From: Paenibacillus xylanexedens
GTDB lineage: Bacteria; Bacillota; Bacilli; Paenibacillales; Paenibacillaceae
Length of the DNA: 64,000 nt
Direction of reading: 5' to 3'
Assembly (NCBI RefSeq): GCF_007680605.1
Contig: NZ_VEIO01000001.1
Span: 2,051,276-2,115,275, forward strand
The translations under genes and the position numbers were made by a program. Positions 19,471 to 28,229 of this stretch are shown piece by piece; positions within the stretch are counted from its first letter, which is position 1; the number at the start of each line of letters is the position of its first letter. Under the pieces are notes generated by a model that searched no databases, was not told the DNA's origin, and saw only the letters and a list, made by a program, of their open reading frames with translations.

Positions 19471-19507
19471 AAAAAGAAAAAGTCCATCCCCACGGGGAAC
19501 AGACTTT
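19471..19507 (-). terminator. Terminator of the thi operon
   Basis: On the minus strand AAGTC..TTCCCC pairs with GGGGA..GACTT, followed by TTTTCTTTTT, beginning about 45 bases beyond the thiF stop codon. Confidence 0.75.
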
Positions 19508-19549
19508 GTCAATGAATGAGTTTTAATATTTCACATGATTGACTGAGGT

Positions 19550-20599
19550 TTAGCCGAAATACCGATGAACCAACGTACGTGCCTCCGACGTATCTTTTGT
19601 GCCATGAACAAGCACACGCCCATCCTGAAAAATGACCAACCGATGTTGACCTGTTGTGAATGACACCAGAAAAGGATTCATTTCCACTTTTCCTTCACCA
19701 AGACGTTCCAATCGATCTGCTGTCTGCGGAAGGTCCAGTTGTATGCGGCGCGCAGGACGAATCTGAACAGTATCCCTACCACATAACACATCGGTTTTCT
19801 CCAGATTGGATGCAGAAAGAAACGGGTAGGTAGCTGCCGGGCTACATGATGCACATTCTTGCTTTTTGGCCCCATCTACATTAATGGATATGTACTCGTT
19901 CCTCCACACATCGAATGACAGCAATTTACGCCGAAGAGCAGCTGTGTTACCACTTAGCAACTTCATCGCTTCCGCTGTCTGATTGGCCGTCACCATTTGC
20001 ACCGCTTGAGGAATGATGCCCGACGTATCACAAGTATCCCCACCAAGTGGTACTTCTCCTAAGAGGCAGTTTAAGCAAGGTGTTTCCCCAGGCAAAAACG
20101 TATACGTAATGCCATAGCTACCCACACATCCTCCGTAGATCCAAGGTATATTGTGTTTCTGTGCCATATCATTAATTAGTAATCTTGTATCAAAATTATC
20201 CGTTGCATCCATGATTAGATCGGCATGCTCAACTAGCTCTTCAAGTTCATCCACGCGCACATCCATTACTTTGGCTTCGATGCGAACGGTTGAATTGATT
20301 GCTGATAAACGTTTGACAGCCGCCATCGCTTTGGGCATGCGCTCAATCGCATCCTGTTCAACATAAAGTTGTTGCCGCTGGAGATTACTCCATTCCACAT
20401 AGTCCCGGTCTACAATGGTAATTTGCCCGACACCGGAACGCACTAACGTTTCTGCAATACCCGTTCCAAGTGCGCCGGCTCCGATAATTAAAACATTGCT
20501 GTCTTGTAACTTCGCCTGACCCTCTTTGCCGAGCGGAGCATATCGTTCCTGTCTGGAATAACGATCGCTCTGCTCCGCATGATGTAACTGATCTGTCAT
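19550..20599 (-). CDS. thiF: ThiF/MoeB-family adenylyltransferase for ThiS
   Basis: A 349-residue E1-like enzyme that adenylates the C-terminus of ThiS. The ATP-binding motif [21 protein letters not shown] is near residue 35; RxxRQ-type SNLQRQQLY and DATDNFDTR follow. The zinc cysteines are CLNC and CASC, and the probable catalytic cysteine is in GGDTCDTSG. There is no rhodanese domain; the last 100 residues form a small unassigned extension. The start overlaps the thiG stop codon (ATGA). The context inside the thi operon decides ThiF over MoeB. Confidence 0.9.
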   Translation of the reverse strand: MTDQLHHAEQSDRYSRQERYAPLGKEGQAKLQDSNVLIIGAGALGTGIAETLVRSGVGQITIVDRDYVEWSNLQRQQLYVEQDAIERMPKAMAAVKRLSAINSTVRIEAKVMDVRVDELEELVEHADLIMDATDNFDTRLLINDMAQKHNIPWIYGGCVGSYGITYTFLPGETPCLNCLLGEVPLGGDTCDTSGIIPQAVQMVTANQTAEAMKLLSGNTAALRRKLLSFDVWRNEYISINVDGAKKQECASCSPAATYPFLSASNLEKTDVLCGRDTVQIRPARRIQLDLPQTADRLERLGEGKVEMNPFLVSFTTGQHRLVIFQDGRVLVHGTKDTSEARTLVHRYFG

Positions 20600-21363
20600 A
20601 AATGAACCATTCCTTCCGCCGGACTGCTTGCTGCTGCATAACGTTTCACCGGAATCATGCCTGCCGTATACGCCAGTCTGCCCGCTTCGACCCCGAGCCG
20701 CATCGCTTTTGCCATGACAACCGGATCGTTTGATCCAGATACGGCTGTGTTAAGCAATACACCATCCGCCCCGAGTTCCATGGCATAAGCGGCATCTTTG
20801 GGGGAACGTAACCCTGCATCTACAATAACAGGCACTGCCGCTTGCTCTATGATGATTCCGAGATTATAAGGGTTAATAAGCCCTCTACCTGCTCCAATTG
20901 GTGAAGCTCCAGGCATGACTGCATGTACACCAAGCAATTGAAGGCGTTTAGCTAAAATTACGTCGTCGGAAATGTAAGGCAACACGGTGAATCCTTTTTC
21001 GAGCAAAATGCTACAAGCCTTGTACGTTTCAAGCGGATCAGGCAGTAACGTTACTCCGTCTCCGATGACTTCGACTTTTATCATATCACAAAGCCCCGAA
21101 GCTCGCGCAAGCTCAGCGATCCTTACAGCTTCTTCCGCAGTCGAAGCACCCGCCGTATTGGGTAGCAATGTGTATTTGCCCAAATCCAGCGTATCCAGAA
21201 AATGTTGCTTGCCCGTATCCTCCAGATTCAGACGACGTACAGCAAAGGTCAGCACTTCAGTACCTGAAGCTTCCACGGCCTGACTCTGTACTTCCATATC
21301 GCTGAATTTGCCTGTTCCAAGCAACAACCTTGACTCAAACGAGTATTTACCAATCGTTAACAT
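20596..21363 (-). CDS. thiG: Thiazole synthase
   Basis: A 255-residue TIM-barrel enzyme that builds the thiazole phosphate from deoxyxylulose phosphate, dehydroglycine and ThiS thiocarboxylate. The Schiff-base lysine is in MIKVEVIGD, and the phosphate-binding motifs PIGAGRGL and [14 protein letters not shown] are intact. GGAGG lies before the ATG. It overlaps thiF by 4 bases and follows thiS after 84 bases. Confidence 0.95.
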   Translation of the reverse strand: MLTIGKYSFESRLLLGTGKFSDMEVQSQAVEASGTEVLTFAVRRLNLEDTGKQHFLDTLDLGKYTLLPNTAGASTAEEAVRIAELARASGLCDMIKVEVIGDGVTLLPDPLETYKACSILLEKGFTVLPYISDDVILAKRLQLLGVHAVMPGASPIGAGRGLINPYNLGIIIEQAAVPVIVDAGLRSPKDAAYAMELGADGVLLNTAVSGSNDPVVMAKAMRLGVEAGRLAYTAGMIPVKRYAAASSPAEGMVHL

Positions 21364-21447
21364 CTTCTAACCTCCTAGGTTTTAACAACTTCCCAATACC
21401 AACTACCAGATCAACAAGATTCGACTCTCGCCTGTGAAATCCTTTAC

Positions 21448-21651
21448 TCAGCCCCCTCCGACAAAATGAACAATCTCAATCCGATCTCCTTCTCTTAGCG
21501 TGGTTGTTCCATGATGATCTTTGGTCAAAATATTGCGATTCAACTCAACTACCACGGTTTTCACTTGCAAGTTGAACGATTGCAGTAATTTGTCGACACG
21601 ATTTAACCCATCGTCAACCTCCATCTTTTGGCCGTTCACAATAATGTTCAC
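21448..21651 (-). CDS. thiS: Sulfur carrier protein ThiS
   Basis: A 67-residue ubiquitin-fold protein ending in IVHFVGGG; the terminal GG is the site of adenylation and thiocarboxylation. The start is GTG, with GGGAGG 7 bases upstream, overlapping the thiO stop codon as GTGA. Confidence 0.93.
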   Translation of the reverse strand: MNIIVNGQKMEVDDGLNRVDKLLQSFNLQVKTVVVELNRNILTKDHHGTTTLREGDRIEIVHFVGGG

Positions 21652-22898
21652 AGCATAACCTCCCTTCTGTTCATTCGATCCGGCGATAACGCCTCAATCC
21701 CAATCTCTTCAGCACTCTTGCCCTCCAGCATATCTGCGATCCAGCGACCTGTTATTGCACTAAGCAATATTCCATTACGAAAATGTCCATACGCTGTATA
21801 TAAGCCAGGTATTTGCTCGTATTTCCCTATATACGGAAGCCCATCAGGGGTAGAAGGTCTTATACCTGCCCATGCACGCACAAAGTCCGCCTCCTTGATT
21901 CCCGGTACCCAATAACTTGCCGCTCCAAGTAATCGTTGCACACTATTCGCCGATACGCTGTGATCTTTTCTTCCTGGCAAACTGGTTGCGCCAATCCATA
22001 CCTCTCCGTTGGCTTTCGGAACAATATAGACATCTTCTGCATATACCGTGCGATCGGGTCTGCCTCCGGCCTGATCTGTAAGGAACCGAACGGCCAACAT
22101 TTCACCTTTCACCGGACTTGAAGGCAAAGTGCCCCCCACTTGATGCATGAGTTGCTCCCCTTGTAAACCAGCAGCTATGATGATATGTCTGCAACACACC
22201 TCTCCCCTAGCCGTCATAATCCCTTGAACACCATGCTTATCTACGATCAGCCGAACATCTTGAACTCCCTCCAAAATGCGGGCACCCATCATTTCAGCCG
22301 ATCTCGCATAAGCTCTTGTCAATGACACGGGCAACGCTTCGCTCTCCAATGATCGGTAATAAGCGCCGTACGTATCCCGATTCAACCATAACGCTTTTCG
22401 TTGCACCGTGCTTCGATCCCACCAAAGTTGTTGCACTCCCGAAGTGGTATTTCGTCTATCCTTGTATTTACTTAGATCACCGTATGAACGAAACGGTGTG
22501 ATAAATCCGTTGCGCCGTAAGCCAAGATCCATACCTGTTAAAGCGGATATTTGCTCTTTGTGCTTATGCAACAACTCCCTGCTTTCATGTGCGGCTTTTG
22601 CCATGAGTGGATGAGCAAAATCCTCACTGTCTGCTGCCAGCATGCCGGCAGCCGCACAGGAAGCTCCGCTAGCAATTTCCGACTGCTCAACAAGCAGTAC
22701 TTCCCGACCTCTGGATGCCAGTTCAAAAGCAATCGCACAGCCTATGACTCCACCGCCTACAATGATTGTTTCTGCATGACAGGTTTCTTGTGTCTTGGAT
22801 AAATTCGAATTTTCAGATAGAGCCAGCAGCTCAAACTTATTTTGATCATACGATGAACCTATCACTTCCTCAGGTTGACTCGCTTTGCTCTGCACCAT
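21648..22898 (-). CDS. thiO: Glycine oxidase
   Basis: A 416-residue FAD-dependent amine oxidase of the DAO family that makes dehydroglycine for thiazole synthesis. The FAD motif IIVGGGVIGCAIAFELASRG starts near residue 44, and the C-terminal GHFRNGILLSAITG is the second FAD contact. ATG at 22898 is chosen because AAGGAG is 8 bases upstream. A 40-residue tail precedes the Rossmann fold, longer than in B. subtilis ThiO. It is followed without a gap by thiS. Confidence 0.93.
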   Translation of the reverse strand: MVQSKASQPEEVIGSSYDQNKFELLALSENSNLSKTQETCHAETIIVGGGVIGCAIAFELASRGREVLLVEQSEIASGASCAAAGMLAADSEDFAHPLMAKAAHESRELLHKHKEQISALTGMDLGLRRNGFITPFRSYGDLSKYKDRRNTTSGVQQLWWDRSTVQRKALWLNRDTYGAYYRSLESEALPVSLTRAYARSAEMMGARILEGVQDVRLIVDKHGVQGIMTARGEVCCRHIIIAAGLQGEQLMHQVGGTLPSSPVKGEMLAVRFLTDQAGGRPDRTVYAEDVYIVPKANGEVWIGATSLPGRKDHSVSANSVQRLLGAASYWVPGIKEADFVRAWAGIRPSTPDGLPYIGKYEQIPGLYTAYGHFRNGILLSAITGRWIADMLEGKSAEEIGIEALSPDRMNRREVML

Positions 22899-22974
22899 TT
22901 TGTCATCTCCTTGTTTGAACAACATTCACATTTTCTCGGGTTGGCATCATTTCCGGCTCTTGACCGGGAAACAT

Positions 22975-23706
22975 TCACTTCACCGCGTCCACGGCCTGTT
23001 TAAGAAGCGCAGCAGCATAAGCAGGGTTCGCATGTTTTAACACACTTGAGATCACAGCAGCACCCCTGGCTCCCGCAGACCTGACAGCCTGAATGTTACC
23101 CGGATGAATCCCCCCTATTGCAATAACAGGCACCTTTACACTGGAGCACACTTCCGACAATGCATCTAATCCCCTCGCTACAGAATCAGGTTTACTTGCA
23201 CTTGCGTACACATGCCCGAAAAAAAGGTAATCCGCGCCATACTCTTCGGCAATTCTCGCTTCATGCAACGAATGCACCGATATCCCCAACCTGAGCCGTG
23301 GATCACGCTTGTTCTCCGGCGTTACCATTACTTTTGCCCTTTCCAGCATATTTTGGCTCCAATGTACCCCTTGATAAAAATGACCTGACGAATATAGGTT
23401 CGCACCGTTGATTACAATGCGGGAAGCCGGAACACCCGCTTCTGCCATCAATTTGGCCCAGTTAAAACATTCCTGTTGCGAAAGTTGCTTTTCCCGGATA
23501 TGAATGTAATGCACATAAGGCCAAATATCTTTGGCTGCTTTCAACATGGCTGACTGTTCCGCATTATTCGTAGATATCACATGTAACTCAAAAAAGTCTT
23601 GCTCTTGTCCACACATTGGTACAGATTTATCTGTCCGCTGGTGCCACTGGTTTGTTGAAGTTTTACCTGATTCATGAGCTTCATAATCAAACATCAACGT
23701 ATGCAA
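22975..23706 (-). CDS. tenI: Thiazole tautomerase TenI
   Basis: A 243-residue TIM-barrel protein of the ThiE/TenI superfamily. HIREKQLS near the start of the barrel and GISVHSLHEA, ADYLFFGHVYAS and IAIGGIHPGN are more like TenI (which aromatises the thiazole product of ThiG) than ThiE. A 45-residue N-terminal extension of unclear function precedes the barrel. TTG at 23706 is favoured because AAAGGAG lies upstream; ATG at 23727 is possible. It is the first gene after the TPP riboswitch and its terminator. Confidence 0.85.
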   Translation of the reverse strand: MHTLMFDYEAHESGKTSTNQWHQRTDKSVPMCGQEQDFFELHVISTNNAEQSAMLKAAKDIWPYVHYIHIREKQLSQQECFNWAKLMAEAGVPASRIVINGANLYSSGHFYQGVHWSQNMLERAKVMVTPENKRDPRLRLGISVHSLHEARIAEEYGADYLFFGHVYASASKPDSVARGLDALSEVCSSVKVPVIAIGGIHPGNIQAVRSAGARGAAVISSVLKHANPAYAAALLKQAVDAVK

Positions 23707-23765
23707 CCTCGTTTTCGCTCCTTTCATCTACAGGCTTGGAGGAGTTGTAATGACAAATATAAATC

Positions 23766-23796
23766 AAAAAAGCCACTCCCGTAGGGGAGCGGCTGC
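23766..23796 (-). terminator. Riboswitch-controlled terminator before tenI
   Basis: On the minus strand AGCCGCTCCCC and GGGAGTGGCT form a strong stem around TACG and are followed by TTTTTT. It lies between the TPP aptamer and tenI. Its 5' arm (23780-23793) is complementary to part of the aptamer's 3' strand (23965-23978), which can form an antiterminator. Confidence 0.85.
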
Positions 23797-23961
23797 GTAT
23801 AAACAAAGGTTCAGTTCAATCACAAGCGTGTGACATATACCTTTTAAACAGTTTGATAGTCAAGTTGATAACTGTCTATTCGATATTGAAACGCTTGGCA
23901 TCACGATGTAAAAAGATCCTATTCTTACGTTAAGAATCATTTATTATCGTTTTCGCTGAAA

Positions 23962-24059
23962 CGCGCCACTTCCCTACGCTGGTATGATCCAGATCAGGTG
24001 CAAAGGGTCCGGAATCGCATTTTTCCATCTCAGCCGCATCGTGCGGCCCCCCTAGTGTT
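23962..24059 (-). ncRNA. TPP riboswitch (THI element)
   Basis: The minus strand has the hallmark segments ACTAGGGGGGCC, GGCTGAGATGG, ACCCTTTGCACCTGATCTGG and ATACCAGCGTAGGGAAGTGG in the right order. Thiamine pyrophosphate binding would release the distal terminator arm and stop transcription of tenI-thiO-thiS-thiG-thiF. Confidence 0.96.
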
Positions 24060-24077
24060 CATATGAAGTTGTAGCCT

Positions 24078-24106
24078 ATATTACCACAACCGGTTTTTTT
24101 TGTCAT
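24078..24106 (-). promoter_or_regulatory. Promoter of the thi operon, overlapping the ABC-F stop codon
   Basis: On the minus strand ATGACA (24101-24106) and TAATAT (24078-24083) are 17 bases apart, with transcription predicted to begin about 10 bases before the TPP aptamer. The TGA stop codon of the ABC-F gene (24103-24105) lies inside the -35 box. Confidence 0.65.
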
Positions 24107-25656
24107 CGTGCTTTTTCGGACCACTCTTCTACATTCCACGTTTTAGTGACCCAGCCTTCATAAAAATCCGGTTCGTGCGATACAAGTAAAACGGTTCCCT
24201 TATATTCTTTCAACGCACGCTGCAGTTCAGCTTTTGCCGTGACATCCAGATGGTTCGTCGGCTCATCAAACAAGACCCAGTTGCTTTCACGCATCAACAG
24301 TTTGCACAGTCGGACTTTGGCTTGCTCCCCACCGCTAAGCATGTTAAGTGGACGCGTAATATGCTCATTTTTGAGCCCGCAACGTGCAAGATGTCCTCGT
24401 ACCTCGTTCTGCGTTAGATGTGAAAACTCGTTCCATACATCATCGATCGGTGTAATATTTCCGGCTCGCACTTCCTGTTCAAAGTATGCCGTCTCCAAAT
24501 AATCTCCAAGAAACGTTTTTCCGCTAATTGGCGCTATTTTACCCAGGATCGTTTTGAGCAGTGTCGATTTACCTACACCGTTACATCCCACAATCGCGAT
24601 CTTTTCTCCACGTTCGATCGTCATGGTCATCTTAGGTAGTAATGGATACGTATAACCGATCTCAAAATCAATACCTTCAAAAACGGTTTTGCTACTTGCG
24701 CGGGCATCCTTGAACTTAAATGTTGGTTTTGCTGCTTCGTCTGGTCGATCGATTCGCTCGACCTTTCCAAGTTGTTTTTCCCGGCTTTTCGCCCGGCCAG
24801 AGGTCGAAGCTCGAGCTTTGTTGCGTTGAATGAAATCTTCCTGTTTTTTGATGTATTCCTGTTGCTTCTCGTAGGCATCGATATGCTGTGCTTTCTGCAT
24901 ATCTGCCATTTCAAGAAATTTCTCATAGTTGGCCGCATAACGCGTCAATTTTGCAAATTCCAGATGATAAATGACATTAACCACTTCATTCATAAACTCT
25001 GTATCATGGGAAATCAATAGAAAGGCATAGGGGTAGTCTTTCAAATATCTTGTTAGCCACTCAATATGCTCTACATCCAGATAGTTTGTCGGCTCATCCA
25101 ATAATAGGGCGGTAGGTTTCTCCAACAACAACTTCGCGAGCAGGACTTTCGTACGTTGTCCACCACTGAGCGTAGCAACATCCCGATCAAGGCCAATTGC
25201 ATTTAATCCCAAACCGTTTGCCATTTCTTCCACTTTCACATCAATCAGATAAAAATCGCCCTGTTCGAGCTGCTCTTGAATATCGCCCATTTCTTCAAGT
25301 AACTGCTCAAGTGTGTCAGGATCAGCATCAGCCATCTGATCGGTAATTGCCATCATTTGCTTCTCTAGTTCCAGCAGCGGCTGAAAAGCATCTTTAAGCA
25401 CATCACGAATAGTCTTGCCTGGTGTTAACTTGGTGTGTTGATCCAGATAACCATATCGAACTTTGGGCGTCCATTCCACTTTACCGCTATCCTTAAGCAA
25501 TTTTCCGGTGAGGATATTCATTAATGTTGATTTTCCGGCACCATTAGCTCCAACCAGACCAACTCGTTCTCCAGCAAGCAGACGAAACGAAACATTTTTA
25601 AATAACGTACGGTCTCCAAAATTGTGACTGACGTTCTCTACTGACAATAAACTCAT
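24103..25656 (-). CDS. ABC-F family ATPase
   Basis: A 517-residue soluble protein with two ATP-binding domains and no membrane segments, the ABC-F arrangement of translation factors and ribosome-protection proteins. Domain 1 has Walker A GANGAGKST and LSGGQ; domain 2 has GCNGVGKST and LSGGEQ. The charged coiled linker between them (YEKQQEYIKKQEDFIQRNK) is the P-site tRNA interaction motif. It resembles B. subtilis YfmM/YkpA. It may be a housekeeping factor or an antibiotic-resistance factor; the sequence alone does not tell. It follows the Tad-like operon by 54 bases but may have its own promoter. Confidence 0.9.
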   Translation of the reverse strand: MSLLSVENVSHNFGDRTLFKNVSFRLLAGERVGLVGANGAGKSTLMNILTGKLLKDSGKVEWTPKVRYGYLDQHTKLTPGKTIRDVLKDAFQPLLELEKQMMAITDQMADADPDTLEQLLEEMGDIQEQLEQGDFYLIDVKVEEMANGLGLNAIGLDRDVATLSGGQRTKVLLAKLLLEKPTALLLDEPTNYLDVEHIEWLTRYLKDYPYAFLLISHDTEFMNEVVNVIYHLEFAKLTRYAANYEKFLEMADMQKAQHIDAYEKQQEYIKKQEDFIQRNKARASTSGRAKSREKQLGKVERIDRPDEAAKPTFKFKDARASSKTVFEGIDFEIGYTYPLLPKMTMTIERGEKIAIVGCNGVGKSTLLKTILGKIAPISGKTFLGDYLETAYFEQEVRAGNITPIDDVWNEFSHLTQNEVRGHLARCGLKNEHITRPLNMLSGGEQAKVRLCKLLMRESNWVLFDEPTNHLDVTAKAELQRALKEYKGTVLLVSHEPDFYEGWVTKTWNVEEWSEKAR

Positions 25657-25676
25657 AAGATGAGACTGCTCCTATC

Positions 25677-25706
25677 TATATACATTACTTTTAGTTCACG
25701 TTCCAA
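25677..25706 (-). promoter_or_regulatory. Possible promoter of the ABC-F gene
   Basis: On the minus strand TTGGAA (25701-25706) and TATATA (25677-25682) are 18 bases apart. There is no terminator between the Tad-like operon and this gene, so read-through is also possible. Confidence 0.35.
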
Positions 25707-25710
25707 AACC

Positions 25711-26733
25711 CTATTCTAGCACAGGTTCAGTCTTTTCTGAAAGTAATGACACATGGGCGGAGCAATCATATTCGAAATAACCTCCGGCGGCTGCCTGCCT
25801 TGCAGTTGTAAACACCTCTTCAGCACGAAACCCAGGGTTACAGGTGGCAGGATAATGATATTTTATGCCAGTTGCGGGGTCAATCCCGCCAACAACAGCC
25901 GTTTTTTTGACCAGCCGGCCTCCACCAATGGCATAATTGTTAATCCTCTGACCCCCTACAGCGATCCCCTGTATAAAAGCCATAATGCCCGTATCATTGA
26001 TTGAGTTGTACCAATCTTCCTGTGGGACCAAAGGCATCGTGAATATATAAGAGACACCATTTTTTCTGGCAAACTCATTATGTCGATTGATTACGCCTGC
26101 AAGCTCTTCCTGTATTCGGGTCACGATCCGGCTACGCCGAACCTGTTCAAAAGTTGTAGAGTCCTGAAGCAATGTAATCGTGGAATCAGAGGCCAGCTCC
26201 TGCTGAAATCCTTCGATCCATTTTCCTGCACCAGCATCATAAGCATACACATAACCGTCAAGTGTGAAATTAATGCTATTTCCGTCTGAATCTGAATATG
26301 TATAAGGTTTTTTTGGACTCCACACATGGTTATAAGACTTTTCTATCTCCCCGGTCATCTCGGTTTCCTTGGCAAAAATGTAATAACCATCGTAATCCAG
26401 AACTACAATCGCTGGAATATAATCAAACATATGTTGGATCGCCGCTTGGTCATCCTGTATCCCCATGTTTAATGCCATCGTTTGAGTAAAGGTGGTTAAC
26501 GCCAATTCCTTATCTGCTTTAACAAACTTGGCAGAATCATAACCTGCTTCAGCATGTTGTTTTTCATTCTGGTGCATGACCGCGCCAGCATCCATCACTG
26601 CGGTTTGTAACGCTGTTTTGTAGCGATAAGCCAGTTCATTGGCCTCTTGGGCATCTTGCGTATGAAACGAGAGGATATAAAATAACGGGAAGAAAATGAG
26701 TACAAACACGATAGAAAGCTCAGTAATCTTCAT
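25711..26733 (-). CDS. Uncharacterised single-span protein, last gene of the Tad-like operon
   Basis: A 340-residue protein of no family I recognise. An N-terminal hydrophobic segment (ELSIVFVLIFFPLFYIL, residues 5-21) is followed by a large predicted extracytoplasmic part, the orientation expected of a minor pilin or pseudopilin. No Cys pair motif or lipobox is seen apart from isolated cysteines near the C-terminus. A GGAGGT lies 10 bases before the ATG, inside the end of the preceding gene, which it overlaps by 14 bases. The overlap and strand place it in the Tad-like operon. Confidence 0.75.
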   Translation of the reverse strand: MKITELSIVFVLIFFPLFYILSFHTQDAQEANELAYRYKTALQTAVMDAGAVMHQNEKQHAEAGYDSAKFVKADKELALTTFTQTMALNMGIQDDQAAIQHMFDYIPAIVVLDYDGYYIFAKETEMTGEIEKSYNHVWSPKKPYTYSDSDGNSINFTLDGYVYAYDAGAGKWIEGFQQELASDSTITLLQDSTTFEQVRRSRIVTRIQEELAGVINRHNEFARKNGVSYIFTMPLVPQEDWYNSINDTGIMAFIQGIAVGGQRINNYAIGGGRLVKKTAVVGGIDPATGIKYHYPATCNPGFRAEEVFTTARQAAAGGYFEYDCSAHVSLLSEKTEPVLE

Positions 26734-27271
26734 TCAGTACCATACCTCCATAAGAAGCAAAAACCGCAGAAGCCTGAACTGTACCTTGTAACCATTCTCG
26801 TATCATCATGGAAGGTGTGCGATTGGTACTTTTTAAACTGACGGTGAAGAAGTCACCCATACTGAGAGTATATCTGCGCCCAGGATCATCAATGGACAAT
26901 GTGCTGGACAACGGATATAACCGCTCCTGAATCTGTGACGAGTAGTATGCATCATAAACAACCTCGTATGTGCCCGTGAAGCTGCTCTGAATCATCGGAT
27001 CTGAATACTGGGGGACATATTTTTTGTGTAAATGTTCCATCGATATGTCATAGTTATTACCCGTTTGGGCTAACTGTTCTTGAAACTCCGCTTGCATTCG
27101 AGGTGAGATATATCCCTTGGTGCGGACAGCATCCACAAATCGTGTAACACTCTGAGTCGCTGTCAAGCGTGCAATATCATCCTGACGTTCAGCAGTCTCG
27201 GCCGCTGGATACACATAGAGCAGTAAAACGGCAAGCAATACCGCAAACAATTTGGATACTGCATTAATCAC
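26720..27271 (-). CDS. Uncharacterised single-span protein in the Tad-like operon
   Basis: A 183-residue protein: short cytoplasmic start, one hydrophobic segment (LFAVLLAVLLLYVYP), then about 155 residues predicted outside the membrane. No family recognised. GTG at 27271 is chosen as start because AAGGAGG is 10 bases upstream and the GTGA overlaps the stop of the previous gene. The shape is like TadE-type or minor pilin proteins, but the TadE glutamate motif is not clear. Confidence 0.75.
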   Translation of the reverse strand: MINAVSKLFAVLLAVLLLYVYPAAETAERQDDIARLTATQSVTRFVDAVRTKGYISPRMQAEFQEQLAQTGNNYDISMEHLHKKYVPQYSDPMIQSSFTGTYEVVYDAYYSSQIQERLYPLSSTLSIDDPGRRYTLSMGDFFTVSLKSTNRTPSMMIREWLQGTVQASAVFASYGGMVLNEDY

Positions 27272-27666
27272 TGCCTCTCTACCTCCTTCCAAAAAGAAAG
27301 CTTTAACAATTCACCGGATGCACTTCGGTTATATTCAACTCGATAATTCCTATACAACTCAACCGGAATCATAGCTGATCGATGTTCAAGTGGATTAATC
27401 ACGTACTCATGACCGTCAACCTCAACCCGAACGCCCGTGCCTGTCATTTGCCGCACCGTATGCAGAACCTCAGCTCCGGTGTATGCGACCAAACCATCTG
27501 TGAGAAGTGTCGTATGAACTCTTCCTTCCATAGCCGCATTTGTTTTCACCCTCTCGTTCAAGGCTTCGTTTAAAATACGGATGTTCCACTGCCCGTACAG
27601 GCAGGCTGTCACAAAAAGGACAACCGCCGTACAGAACAGCATCAGATGCTGCGTGTTCCGGGACAT
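27268..27666 (-). CDS. Uncharacterised small membrane-anchored protein in the Tad-like operon
   Basis: A 132-residue protein with an N-terminal hydrophobic segment (LMLFCTAVVLFVTACLYG) and an extracytoplasmic domain of about 100 residues. The cysteine in VTACLYG is in a weak lipobox-like setting. ATG at 27666 follows GGAG at 10 bases; TTG at 27672 is an alternative. It overlaps its downstream neighbour and follows the 161-residue gene by 16 bases. Confidence 0.7.
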   Translation of the reverse strand: MSRNTQHLMLFCTAVVLFVTACLYGQWNIRILNEALNERVKTNAAMEGRVHTTLLTDGLVAYTGAEVLHTVRQMTGTGVRVEVDGHEYVINPLEHRSAMIPVELYRNYRVEYNRSASGELLKLSFWKEVERQ

Positions 27667-27682
27667 ATTCAACCAGCTCCAG

Positions 27683-28168
27683 TCAGGATTGCTGGAAAAT
27701 CAGACCTCTAACCACATTGGATCGGTCTTTAACGATAATGGCCTTAAATTTACCGCTAGGATTAACATATTGATTGTCCTTTTCACTCATTGTCTGATTA
27801 ATACTGCCTACTTTGTCATCAGGTGCAATGACAGAACCATAGTCCGCGTTATTCACATCCTGAGAGATGTTGAGCTGATTACCGTACCACTGTCCGCCTT
27901 TGTTTTTCCCCGTAATAACCTGGATGCCAAACTGGTCCTTATCCGCATATTTACGTAAAGCATTGGTCACTTGTGATCCACTGATGGTTGTTCCGTCATA
28001 CACCGTAAATGCTGCCTGAGAAAGCTCGGTTTGAATATCTGCAAAATTATTTTGCGCTGTTTTGGTTGCCTCCTGTGCCGAAATAAATAACAAAACTACA
28101 ATCGTAATCAAAGCAATCGTTAAAAATATCCCCGCTGCCACCTTTAAAGCACTTGATGCATTATTCAT
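27683..28168 (-). CDS. Uncharacterised pilin-like small protein in the Tad-like operon
   Basis: A 161-residue protein. After a short leader (MNNASSALK) comes a hydrophobic helix (VAAGIFLTIALITIVVLLFIS) and an amphipathic region, then an extracytoplasmic domain. The shape is pilin-like and it is the first of the four small genes, directly after the membrane platform gene. The G|xxxxE processing motif of type IV or Flp prepilins is missing, so processing by a prepilin peptidase is doubtful. AGGAGG precedes the ATG. Confidence 0.75.
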   Translation of the reverse strand: MNNASSALKVAAGIFLTIALITIVVLLFISAQEATKTAQNNFADIQTELSQAAFTVYDGTTISGSQVTNALRKYADKDQFGIQVITGKNKGGQWYGNQLNISQDVNNADYGSVIAPDDKVGSINQTMSEKDNQYVNPSGKFKAIIVKDRSNVVRGLIFQQS

Positions 28169-28229
28169 ACTAAATACCCTCCTAAAGTGTTATGAATGAT
28201 TACTTTCAGTTCTTCGTAAAAGCCAAGCA

